NCBI RefSeq assembly: GCF_905171765.1
Contig: NC_053392.1
Location: 504,166,556 to 504,230,555, forward strand
DNA length: 64,000 nucleotides
Direction of reading: 5' to 3'
From: Bufo bufo
Taxonomy: Eukaryota > Chordata > Amphibia > Anura > Bufonidae
Part shown: positions 12,018 to 20,587 of the stretch, in pieces
Layout of the letters: each line of letters opens with the position of its first letter
Numbering within the stretch: the stretch's first letter is position 1
Made by a program: the position numbers and the translations under genes
The notes under the pieces: model-generated
Seen by the model: the letters and a program-made list of their open reading frames with translations, nothing else
Told to the model about the DNA's origin: nothing
Database searches by the model: none

Positions 12018-12348
12018 TAAGCCTTCTACGTCCTTTAAAAAGAAAGACATTTACAAAATGTCAACATAAAGCAGACATATGGGGAATGTTGATTGATAAC
12101 TATTTTACTATTTGTTTGTAAAGTAGAAAAATTCTAATTTAGAAAATTGTGAATTTTTCCAAATTTTTGTAAATTGTGGATTATTTTATAAATAAAGGTG
12201 AAATATATGGACTCATATTTACCACCATCATGAAGTACAATGTGTCACGAGAAAACAATCTCAGAATGTCTTGGATAAGTAAAAGCGTTCCAAAGTTATT
12301 ACCACATAAATTGACACGTCAGGTTTGCAAAAATCAGCCTGGGATTTA

Positions 12349-12502
12349 GGCCTCATGCAGACGTCCGTGGAACACTGTCCGTGAGATACCGGACTGGCAT
12401 TGCAGGAGCGCTCGGCTTCATAGCAACCAATGACGCCTTGCGCTCCTGCAATGCCAGTCCGGTATCTCACGGACCGTGTTCCACGGACATCTGCATGTGG
12501 CC
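12349..12502. mobile_element. Short hairpin Harbinger MITE
   Basis: A 154-bp near-perfect hairpin beginning GGCCTCATGCAGACGTCCG, between TTA duplications (12346-12348, 12503-12505). The arms share GAGATACCGGACTGGCATTG and its complement. The duplicated copy is at 22349-22502. Confidence 0.8.
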
Positions 12503-13168
12503 TTAAAGGGGTTATCCGAGTTATTTTTTTTGTTCTTTCTATGTTCCTAACTGGGCAAATATAACAGCTTTCCAATTCACTCACTTTATCTCCAGTGGCT
12601 GGTTTCTCAGATTTCTCTGAGGGTCACATGACCTGTGATGTCAGCTTCTCTCCCTGCTCTGATAAAGGTCGTTTACAAGCCTGTAAACGAAACGTCACTG
12701 TGCTGGCCACGCCCCCCCTCCCCCCTTCACTGCCGTCTACTCTCTGCTAGGATTCTTAACCCCTTCCGCTGCACAGACTCAGGGCTGAAGTGTTTACTGT
12801 GTAGCTGCAGGCAGTGAGGAGACAAATGCTGGGCACAGGAGCTGACAGAGAAGTTCTGCAAAGCATTCCAGGTAGGGGGAAGATCCTGTGTGTATTAGCA
12901 GTGTCATTATATAAGTGGAACTTGTAGTTCTACACTTACAAGTTGCTGTTTTCTCCCAGCACTCAGGGCAGCTCTTGTATCCACTCCCTCAGCAGTGTCA
13001 TTATACAGCTGGGACTTGTAGTCCTACACATACAACATGCTGCAGAGTCTCCCAGCAGGTAGACATGTCACTCAGGGCAGCTCTTGTATCCACTCCCTTA
13101 GCAGAGCAGGGGGAGGGGCAGAGATTGTTTTTATTGCAAGTAAACAAAGGGCCAGAAAAGAACCAGGG
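12503..13168. repeat. T2-ended repeat block unique to the left copy
   Basis: It begins TTAAAGGGGTTATCCGAG, a T2-type terminus, but has no matching right end. It contains a tandem pair of about 100 bp (12905-12990 and 13000-13105) sharing TGTCATTATA and GGGCAGCTCTTGTATCCACT. At 12657-12700 there is CTGATAAAGG, a stem GTTTAC/GTAAAC and GAAACGTC, again hammerhead-like. At the corresponding place in the right copy there is unrelated repeat sequence. Confidence 0.5.
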
Positions 13169-13302
13169 AAAAGGAGTCCAGTGGGCAGCCCTACTCCTTT
13201 CCTTTATACAAAATCATACATAAGTAGCTGTCAGTCACTGAGTAGGACCGCCCACATGACTCCTCAGCATAGAAAGAGAAGGGATTTAAATTAATAACCT
13301 AA

Positions 13303-13473
13303 GAGGCAGATTTATAAGTGTCTAAAAAAAAAAAATGTATTTGTTGCCCATATCAACCAATCAGAGCACAGTTTTCATTTTTAAAGAGCTCTTTAAAAAA
13401 TAAAAGCTGTCCTGTAATTGGTTGATATGGGCAAAGACACCTTTCCTTTAGACACTTTCATAAATCTCCCCCT
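13303..13473. mobile_element. Hairpin MITE
   Basis: Arms gatttataagtgtcta / tagacactttcataaatc and cccatatcaaccaat / attggttgatatggg fold back over a centre at AAAGAGCTCTTT. A second copy is at about 22820-22988 in the right flanking repeat. Family uncertain. Confidence 0.6.
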
Positions 13474-14120
13474 TAGTGTTATACTGAATTTTTTTTCCAG
13501 TAAGACTACAGGACAAGTTCACCCTGAAGGAGAATTCCAGTTTTATGATATTGATGACTTCCTGATCAATATCGGATCAGTGAGGGTTCAACTCCGGGCA
13601 TCCTCCACGATCATGCAAATGCTGTGTTCTCTTCCGTGTTTACCTCCACAACATCTACATTGTGTTGGCTTCTCTCCCGTTCAAGTGAACAGGATGAAAA
13701 ACTGTAACCACTTCAATTTAGATGGCGTGCAGGTAAACATGAAAGAGGATGCAGCACTCACATGAGCACCGCAGCCTCTTCAAACAGCTAATCAGCGTGG
13801 GTGCCAGGAATCAGACCCTCTCTAATCAGATATTGACTACCAGTACTCGTCATTAGGAGAGAGGCCATTAATATCCTGAAACCAGAATACCACTTCAAGA
13901 AAAAAAAAACATGTTTCTTCTCTCCTTATTTAAGGTGTGTTGGCTTTTTGACTGAAGGAATCAGTCTCTCCCAGTACTGCATGATCTAGTACAACCCAGC
14001 CTTTTCCTAAAATAATTTTAAGCCTGTTACACTGGACATCTAAATACAACATTTAATCAGAGTTTGGAAATTGAAAATATTACGAGCAAATAAAAATTCT
14101 AGTCCTTCCTTAGGCATGTG

Positions 14121-15233
14121 TGTGAGGGATACCATGCCCCGTGCCCGCTTGACGTCACCTACGTCGAGCTCACGAGACGCGGTATTGTCCCTAGTTACCA
14201 AGACATGACGTTAAGCCCTCCTGGAAGAGCATGTAAGGTCAGCTTGGTACAGTTTACACAGACACCTCTGAGAGAGCCAAGAGAGCATTTTCACTGCCGC
14301 AGTGAACACCGCGCTGTCTCAGCCCGGGTAATCTGTCACCAGCTTCTCATTTGATGTAAGCCCGGTCTGCTAACTGGATTATATAGGGTGAGAAACCAAC
14401 CCGCGGTAGCTTATAACTAGGCCAAAAGACGGACGTGGGGATTCGTGATCAAGATACAAGACAGCACAAGATCAAATTATATATTTAATCGCCTTAAGGG
14501 CACACTAGATAACACAATATACACTAAGAATATATACAGTGGTCTGAGGTTACAAATACAGGTAATATGGTACAAACAGGATTACACAGCACAAGTCAGT
14601 TACCGGGTAGATGAATGTTCTTTTGCTGTATTTCCATGTGATGTCAGCTGGTTTCCAGGTCTCTCCAAACACATTTGCACGATGGTCCCCCACTCCCTGC
14701 TGATCCTGGCATCTCAATGACCGACAAAACCCTTTAGGGTTCATAGCTCCACACTAGAACGTCTCAGGGGGATGGTTCTGGGACCAACAGATCCACCTGG
14801 GTTCCGGCTACAAGTAGAGACCAAACATGGTACTGTTATTTGGTTTCTTTGGGGAGATATGTATATCTCCCCTCCCGGGCATCCTAGCATCTAGCCAGGA
14901 CCACGTGGATGTTTGACTTTGCCCCAGGATTGCAAAAAGATAACCAAATTATGCCTGGGATGGATGGACAATTCATAATTCCTTATAAATCGCCAGTTCC
15001 ATGCTTTCTGCTAGTTTTGATTAAACTGGGGAATGGCTTAGACCCCCTGCAGGGAGGTTTTCCTGCAGGATCCGTGCTGTCTGAATGGAAGTGTGAAATG
15101 TAACCAAATGTGGCATGCTAGGAGTTTTCTGCTATGTGGCTGGGGCTTTGAAGCAGGGTCCCCTGTGGAGTTGGATTTCCTCTGCCATTCCTGGAGTAAA
15201 TGGCAGGAATGAAATCATACTCCATATTCCTCA
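14121..15233 (-). repeat. 3' LTR of the Gypsy element
   Basis: About 1.1 kb, TGAGGAATATGG... to ...GGTATCCCTCACA on the minus strand. It aligns over its length with 20588-22121 except for the MITE there and small indels. The target of the MITE (acagtttacacagac, 14249-14263) is intact here and so shows the empty site. Confidence 0.88.
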
Positions 15234-15469
15234 CACCTCCCCCCAATTAGAGGGCGCTAGGGGCAGCACATTACTGTGTTCCCCCGTGCACCCACCTGCA
15301 CCCTCTTCTTGCCGAGATAACCCGTTAGCGTTCCCGTCACGGCACTTCTTGTGGCGAATGGTCAAGTGATACTGCTGGAGCGCGAGGCTCCAGCGTAGCA
15401 GCCTTCCATTCGTCCCTGAGATGGTGTTTAACCAGCTGAGGGGGTTGTGGTCCATCTTCACAGTGAAGA
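15231..15469 (-). pseudogene. Gypsy pol 3' end: C-terminal RNase H segment
   Basis: Encodes the end of the RNase H domain, with the recognisable DHNPLSWLN, LRWSLALQQY, IRHKK and ANGLSRQ motifs of Ty3/Gypsy pol. It is the downstream half of the frame interrupted by the hAT insertion at 15478-17126. The stop TGA (15231-15233) is made of the first three bases of the LTR, and the polypurine tract (15234-15246) lies inside the last codons. No integrase zinc finger or DDE motif follows. Confidence 0.85.
15234..15246 (-). promoter_or_regulatory. Polypurine tract of the Gypsy element
   Basis: On the minus strand the run TTGGGGGGAGGTG directly precedes the LTR start TGAGGAAT, the expected position for plus-strand DNA priming. 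Confidence 0.75.
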
Positions 15470-16017
15470 GGTGCCCGCAGTGGCGTAGCTACAGGGGTCG
15501 CAGCGGTCGCAATTGCGACCGGGCCCCTGAGCCAGGGGGGCCCGCGGCCCCCCCACCGCCTCTTATTCAAAATGTTATCTAATAGTGCCGGGGCCCGGGG
15601 CAGTGCACACGGCGCAGCGCAGGCTCTAGTAGGCAGGCACTAGGCAGCTCAGCTCACCACATGTGTCAGAGGGGGCGGCGCCGGCCGCGGAAGCAGACAT
15701 GTGAGGTCTGAGTGACTGGGAGCCGGAGGCATGGTTTCCGCGCATCTCCGGCTCCCAGTAAGATACTGTCAGAAGAAGCAGCAGGCGGCAGTGACTGTGC
15801 GGCGCGAGGTGAGTTTTCTTGACTAGCCTCGGCTCGGCCCTCGGCTCTACTCTCTCTGAGTCTGAGACTAGTGACAGGCGGCGGCAGCGCAGTGAGCAGA
15901 GGCGCTAGCTAGCCCAGCTTGATGATGGGATGGCCTGGGAATCTGGGATCTCTGAGTGGCAGGTGGCGGCAGTGCAGAGCCCAGCCCAGCCCAGGGATCA
16001 GATCAGCTTGATGATGG

Positions 16018-16402
16018 GATGGGATCATGGGAATCACTTTTGATGATGGGATGGGATCATGGGAATCACTTTTGATGATGGGATGGGATCATGGGAATCA
16101 CTTGATGATGGGATGGGATCATGGGAATCACTTGATGATGGGATGGGATCATGGGAATCACTTGATGATGGGATGGGATCATGGGAATCACTTGATGATG
16201 GGATGGGATCATGGGAATCACTTGATGATGGGATGGGATCATGGGAATCACTTGATGATGGGATGGGATCATGGGAATCACTTGATGATGGGATGGGATC
16301 ATGGGAATCACTTGATGATGGGATGGGATCATGGGAATCACTTGATGGGATGGGATCATGGGAATCACTTGATGGGATGGGATCATGGGAATCACTTGAT
16401 GG
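16018..16402. repeat. Minisatellite, unit about 30-33 bp, roughly 13 copies
   Basis: Tandem copies of gatgatgggatgggatcatg plus ggaatcactt. The first two units keep an extra 'tt' and the last three lack one 'atg', so unit length drops from 33 to 30 to 27 along the array. Four overlapping open frames on both strands arise only because the unit is stop-free and a multiple of three. Confidence 0.95.
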
Positions 16403-16846
16403 GAATGGGATTTGGGCGGCATTATGGAATGGGATCATGGAGTGGCCAGTGGGAGTCTGGGACTCTCACTCTGAATTCTGTGGGAATCTGTCTCTGAAGT
16501 TGTTACTGGCCGCACTACTTACTGTGTGTGTGTGCCAGGCCCAAGGGGCAGGCCGCAGGCAGTGTGTGGGCCTGCACCAGGCAGGGGCACTGGTGACTGC
16601 TGTTACTGTGAGCCAGGAAAAGCAGTGCACTGCAAGCAAGTGTGGGTGCATGCCACTGTGCCAGCCTGCCAGGGGCAGGCTGCAGGCAGCGGCCCAGGCC
16701 CCCAGCGTGATCTGTTGCTGACTGGCGCTGGGCACTTAAATTAATGACAGTGCGTGTGTCTGTGCCAGGGGGCAGGCCACAGGCAGGCAGTGTGTGCGCC
16801 TGCGCCAGACACTGGCCCTGGGGTAGGCAGTGACTGTGAGCCTTGT

Positions 16847-16950
16847 GTGCAATAATGCTGGACTGACCCATACATCGGCTATATACGATATTACCAGTCC
16901 GTCCGTATATAGCCGGTTGATGGGTCAGTCCAGCATTATTGCACACCATG
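16847..16950. repeat. Hairpin of about 100 bp inside the hAT element
   Basis: The arms GTGCAATAATGCTGGACTGA and its reverse complement near 16930-16948 enclose paired CATCGGCTATATACG / CGTATATAGCCGG segments. It may be a tiny nested MITE. Confidence 0.7.
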
Positions 16951-17126
16951 TGCTGTCTGAAGAATTTTTTCACTGCACATCTATCAAATTTCACCCTGAA
17001 TTTAATTTGTAAATATATTAGCAATTAAAATCAGGGTCTGGTGGTGTTATGAAACGGTATTGAGGGTAGGGGGGGCCCAAACTGAACTCTTGCACCAGGG
17101 CCCATGAGCCTATAGCTACGCCCCTG

Positions 17127-17562
17127 GGTGCCCGTACAAGTACGGCTGCAACCGGTGCAGCGCCCAGACAATGGCCAGGCACTTCTTCTTCATTGTGGAG
17201 TATGCCACCTCCCTCGGCAGGAGCTTCCGACTCAGGTACAAAACGGGGTGTTCCTGGCCTGTAGTGTCGACCTGGCTGAGTACGGCACCGAGGCCAAAAT
17301 CACTGGCGTCGGTCTGTACTATAAACGGCCGCGTGAAGTCGGCTGCCTGTAGTACAGGAGAGCTCGAGAGGGCGGCCTTCAGTGCCCGGAAGGCCGTCTC
17401 GCAGTCGTTTGTCCAATCGACTGCAGAGGGCAGCTTCTTCTTTGTGACGTCCGTCAAGGGCTTTGCCAGGCTACTATAGTGGGGGACGAACCCGGCTGTG
17501 CCCAGGAAGGACATCACCTGTTTCTTGGTCCTGGGGGTGGGCCAGGATGTGATAGCATCCAC
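17127..17562 (-). pseudogene. Gypsy pol: RT connection and N-terminal RNase H
   Basis: Shows the Ty3/Gypsy signature after the RT palm: AITSWPTPRTKKQVMSFLG, then CETAFRALKAALSSSPVL, the RNase H start FIVQTDASDFGLGAVLSQ with its first catalytic Asp, and LYLSRKLLPRE...YSTMKKKCLAIVWAL containing the catalytic Glu. The frame is cut after LQPYLYG by the hAT insertion. The N-terminal part is in a different frame from the RT palm upstream. Confidence 0.88.
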
Positions 17563-17578
17563 ATTCCTGGGCTCTGGC

Positions 17579-17797
17579 TTAAGCGTCCCCCCCGTCTACC
17601 TGGTGCCCCAGGTAGTGGACTTCGCTCATGCCCAGCTGGCACTTTTCCAGCTTGATGGTCAACCCTGCCTGGTGGATCCGCCCCAGCACCTGCGTCAGGT
17701 GCTCTAGGTGGTCCTCCCATGTGGGACTGAAGACGGCAATGTCATCGAGGTACGCGGCCGCGTACTCTTCAAGTCCCTTAAGCAATGTGTTGACCAT
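17579..17797 (-). pseudogene. Gypsy pol: reverse transcriptase palm
   Basis: Contains the catalytic YLDD box (AAAYLDDIAVFSPTWEDH) followed by HLTQVLGRIHQAGLTIKLEKC and EVHYLGHQV, the conserved RT motif order of Ty3/Gypsy elements. The part of RT that should precede it (fingers with LPFGL) is missing; the inverted mosaic at 17818-18035 is found there instead. Confidence 0.88.
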
Positions 17798-17817
17798 CCG
17801 CTGAAAACTGTCAGCTG

Positions 17818-18035
17818 GGCGTGACAGAGGTCCACTACCTGGGGCACCAGGTAGGCGGGGGGACGCTGAAGCCAGAGCCCGGGAATGTGGATGCTATCAC
17901 ATCCTGGCCTTCGTACAATCCAAAGGGGGTGATAAATGCAGAGTGTTCCCGCTCCTCACGGGTCAGGGGAATCTGGCAGGGGAGCCTAGCGCTTCAGCAG
18001 TATCATTTGACCATTCGCCACAAGAAGTGCTGGCT
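17818..18035 (+). repeat. Inverted mosaic of Gypsy pol fragments
   Basis: On the plus strand 17829-17909 encodes EVHYLGHQVGGGTLKPEPGN and runs on to VDAITSWP; it is an inverted copy of about 17552-17632. Then 17979-18031 encodes LALQQYHLTIRHKKC, an inverted copy of about 15317-15369. Between them lie about 70 bp I cannot place. So two distant pol segments were joined and placed in reverse orientation inside the RT gene. Confidence 0.75.
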
Positions 18036-18083
18036 CAGATCCATGATGGTCAGTATTGGGCCCTGGCCAACTGATCGAATAGG

Positions 18084-18461
18084 TCATCGATACGTGGCAT
18101 CGGGTACGCATCGGTGACCGAGACAGCGTTGAGTCCCCTGTAGTCCACGCAGAACCGGGTGGTCCGGTCCTTCTTTGGGACGAGGACTACAGGCGATGCC
18201 CATGCGCTGTTGGATGCTTGGATGACCCCCCAGCTTCAGCATCTCGTCGATCTCCTGGCGCATGTGCGGCTGTATCTCCAAGGAAACCCCATCTGCTGAA
18301 TGCCGGATTGGGGTGTGATCCCTAGTGTCCACGTGATGGATGGCCAACTCTGTCCTTACGGGCTTGTTGCTGAACAACTCCCGGAAGGGCCGAAGGGTGG
18401 TCACCTGTCTCCTGGCCTCCATCTGACTCGGCAGCCACTTGGTCGGAAGGGGGAAAGCCAT
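18084..18461 (-). pseudogene. Gypsy pol: protease-RT linker and start of RT
   Basis: The residues VRTELAIHHVDTRDHTPIR, then [14 protein letters not shown], are the typical entry to Ty3/Gypsy RT ('H.I.T.D..PI...', '...I..ML..G.I'). A frame change follows around the [14 protein letters not shown] segment, and the frame ends before the RT core. Confidence 0.75.
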
Positions 18462-18837
18462 CAGACCCCTGAGGGGGCCCCTAGGGCCCCTGCCCTCCCA
18501 CTGCGCGTGACAGCAGCTTTGGCCGCTGCCACCGCTGGTAGTGCCGGCTTCCCCTCAACTTCTGACCAAGTCGCCAGTCCAGACAGACTACCCTGGCCCT
18601 CTGACATCCCGGTTGTAGAGGAACCCTGCACTGAGGCTTTACCTGGCAGCGCTACTTCTCCTGGTACAGCCCTGACCTAATTTGCATCCTCCTCCCCCGC
18701 AGCTGTCTGCCCCCTGCTTGTCCCCTCAGTAGCCACACCTGAGGACAACAGGTCCCAGCATGCTTGCTGGTCACACCCTGGGGCCTCAGCACAGCTAGAG
18801 TGAATGACCCCCTCCCCCTTGAGGGGAGAGGCACACA

Positions 18838-19380
18838 TTACATCTCCCACCCCACATCCCCATCAACAGGCATGGTATGAACAATAACAGAATCAACAGG
18901 GGTGGACATGACATCATATTCTGGGGGATCAGACCTCGGGGTGTCAGCGGCCACGTACTTAGACACAAGCCGTCCCAGGTCCGTCCCCAGAAAAACACTG
19001 GCAGGGATATTTGAGGATACCGTCACCTCCCTTACTCCTAGACCGGCGCCCCAGTCCAAATAGACCTTGGCGACGGGCAGTGCCGGTTCTACTCCTCCAA
19101 TCCCGGAGACAGTAAGGGATCTCCCGGGCATTAAATCATGGGGTGCCACCAGTTCAGGCCGTACCAGAGTCATCTCAGCGCCAGTGTCTCTAAGTCCCAT
19201 AGCCACAGCCTGGCCTACGGTGACCGGTTGCAAATTGTCAAGGGACCTCCCACCACCCCCACACAACACAGTGGACGGTTTCCGGGTTGACGACTGGGAC
19301 AAGTCCCTCGGGCGCTGGGGACACATGGCTTTGAAGTGTCCTGGCTGCTTACACAGCTGGCAAAGTTGGGGTTCCCCCAC
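18838..19380 (-). pseudogene. Gypsy Gag zinc knuckle and aspartic protease
   Basis: CQLCKQPGHFKAMC is a CX2CX4HX4C knuckle (nucleocapsid). About 50 residues later LRDTGAEMTLVRPELV carries the DTGA active site of a retropepsin-type protease, with VKVYLDWG- and VFLGTDLG-like strands behind. Length (180 residues) is reasonable for the end of Gag plus protease, but flanking stops separate it from Gag and RT. Confidence 0.82.
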
Positions 19381-19510
19381 TGACGCGGAAAGTGTAGCAG
19401 GGGCTGGTGGCCACTTGGGCCTAGGGGCAGGGGTAGCAGGTGCAGCGTGCGTCTTACCCCCTCTCCAGCTGACAGGTTTCCGGGCCTCTAAAGTCCTGTT
19501 GGTGTATTAA

Positions 19511-20369
19511 TCAGCCAGGGCGGCTGTTGCGGAGGTACTGCTGTAGGTCCTCCGGGCAATTCCACAAGAACTGCTCTGTGGCGATGAGCTTCTTCAGCTG
19601 CTGGACGGTGGTGAGCTCCAATCCTGTGGTCCATTGGTTGACTGCTCTCAGAAGGGCCCGCATGTGATTGGCCCAGCTCTGGGTATAACCCCTCTGCAAA
19701 CTACAGAGTTTTTACCGGTATGTCTCAGGGGTCAGGTTGTACTGCCTTATCAGCGCCTGCTTGATGTCCACATAGCTCAGCATGGTCTAGCTGGGCAGGT
19801 ACCCGAAGATTTCAAGGGCTTTACCCCTGAGACATGGCGTGAGGAATCTGACCCACCGGTCCTCCGGCAGCTGGTACTGATGGCAGGCCATCTCAAATGC
19901 CAACAAGAAAGTGTCCAAGTCCCCATCTTTGTCCACCAGGGGAAAGTCCTCCGCCCGCAGTTTTGGAATCCGGATCTCTGGAGACTCACATTGAGCTGGT
20001 TTTGTTGCTGGATCACTTGTGGCTGGTGCTCACGCTCGGTCTGTTCGCTACGTTCTGCAGATTGCTCACGATGTTCTACAGCGAGGAGCTCAGAGGCTGC
20101 CTGGTCTCCGGCCTGGAGACGGTCCAGGGCAGCTTGTAGGAGAGCAGCCGAACTTGCCAGGCTGGGGGGATGGGCAGGTGGAGTGAGGCCCACCGCGGAG
20201 CTCACCTCTGGCAACTGGCTCCTTGGGGAGCTTTGGCTGTGCTCCCACTCGCCTTGAATAAAGTTGCCTTCCACCTCCTCTCAACCCCCTATCTGGACTG
20301 CGCCCTCCCCGCCATCATTTATAGCCTCGGCCATCTCCTTAGCCTTGCTTCTTGTGTAACTGGCCATCA
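19511..20369 (-). pseudogene. Gypsy gag remnant
   Basis: A start ATG near 20364-20369 opens a frame beginning MASYTRSKAKEMAEAI, which stops within 30 codons. After frame changes, a Gln/Glu-rich coiled segment (AALLQAALDRLQAGDQAA..., 20274-19777) and RGYTQSWANHMRALLRAVNQ...EDLQQYLR (19699-19511) follow, resembling the capsid/SCAN-like part of Gag. At least three disruptions are visible. Function is inferred from position before the zinc knuckle. Confidence 0.6.
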
Positions 20370-20565
20370 TTGCCACGGATGGTCACTGACACAGACTGCA
20401 ACTTGATACACACACACACGCACACGCACACGTACACGTATTTGCACTCAGACTGTCTAGTGTTGAGCTGATCTTAAGACTCCAGCGGCAAAAACTACTG
20501 CTGGTAGTCTTTAGTGTCTGGGAGTATGGGTCTCACACTCACACACACACACACTAGTATCTCGA

Positions 20566-20584
20566 TCCCACTTTGCTGCCACCA
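20566..20584 (-). promoter_or_regulatory. Primer-binding site of the Gypsy element
   Basis: On the minus strand TGGTGGCAGCAAAGTGGGA starts three bases after the LTR end ...CCCTCACA. A TGG start next to the LTR is what a tRNA 3' CCA primer would pair with. I cannot name the tRNA from sequence alone. (CA)n-rich leader lies just downstream (20406-20560). Confidence 0.6.
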
Positions 20585-20587
20585 ATA

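Larger units (their letters stand above)
9200..12502. mobile_element. Old TTAA-flanked transposon remnant (piggyBac/Kolobok-like, non-coding)
   Basis: The left end reads TTAACCCGTAGTACGGCG and contains a hairpin around ACGGCGCTGG / CCAGCGCCGT (9213-9248). The interior is A-rich and non-coding (9600-11060). The duplicated copy of its right part at 22122-22540 preserves what looks like the true right end, ...CAGTACTGAAGGGTTTAA, matching the left end as a weak inverted repeat. Here that terminus has been replaced by another repeat at 12503. No intact transposase is visible. Family assignment is tentative. Confidence 0.45.
12124..14120. repeat. Left flanking direct repeat (X) of the Gypsy element
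   Basis: It starts tagaaaaattctaattt and ends cttaggcatgtg, immediately before the LTR. The same order of sequence is found at 22122-23634 on the other side of the Gypsy element, including the nested MITEs at 12349-12502, 13303-13473 and 13528-13898. The two copies differ mainly in a middle block: 12503-13168 here, 22503-22688 there. By eye the shared parts differ at about 3% of positions. Confidence 0.8.
15478..17126. mobile_element. Non-autonomous hAT-like element with 8-bp target duplication
   Basis: Ends CAGTGGCGTAGCTAC and CTATAGCTACGCCCCTG are inverted repeats, flanked by the perfect 8-bp duplication ggtgcccg (15470-15477, 17127-17134), the hallmark of hAT transposition. It contains a minisatellite (16018-16402), GC-rich repeated text around 16520-16820, and a hairpin (16847-16950). 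It interrupts Gypsy pol; joining the flanks restores continuous RNase H similarity. No transposase. Confidence 0.88.

Noticed and set aside
16027..16735. Long open frames (up to 220 codons) on both strands
   Set aside because: They are translations of the 27-33-bp minisatellite (GSWESLDDGM, HDPIPSSDS repeats); no start context, no domain.
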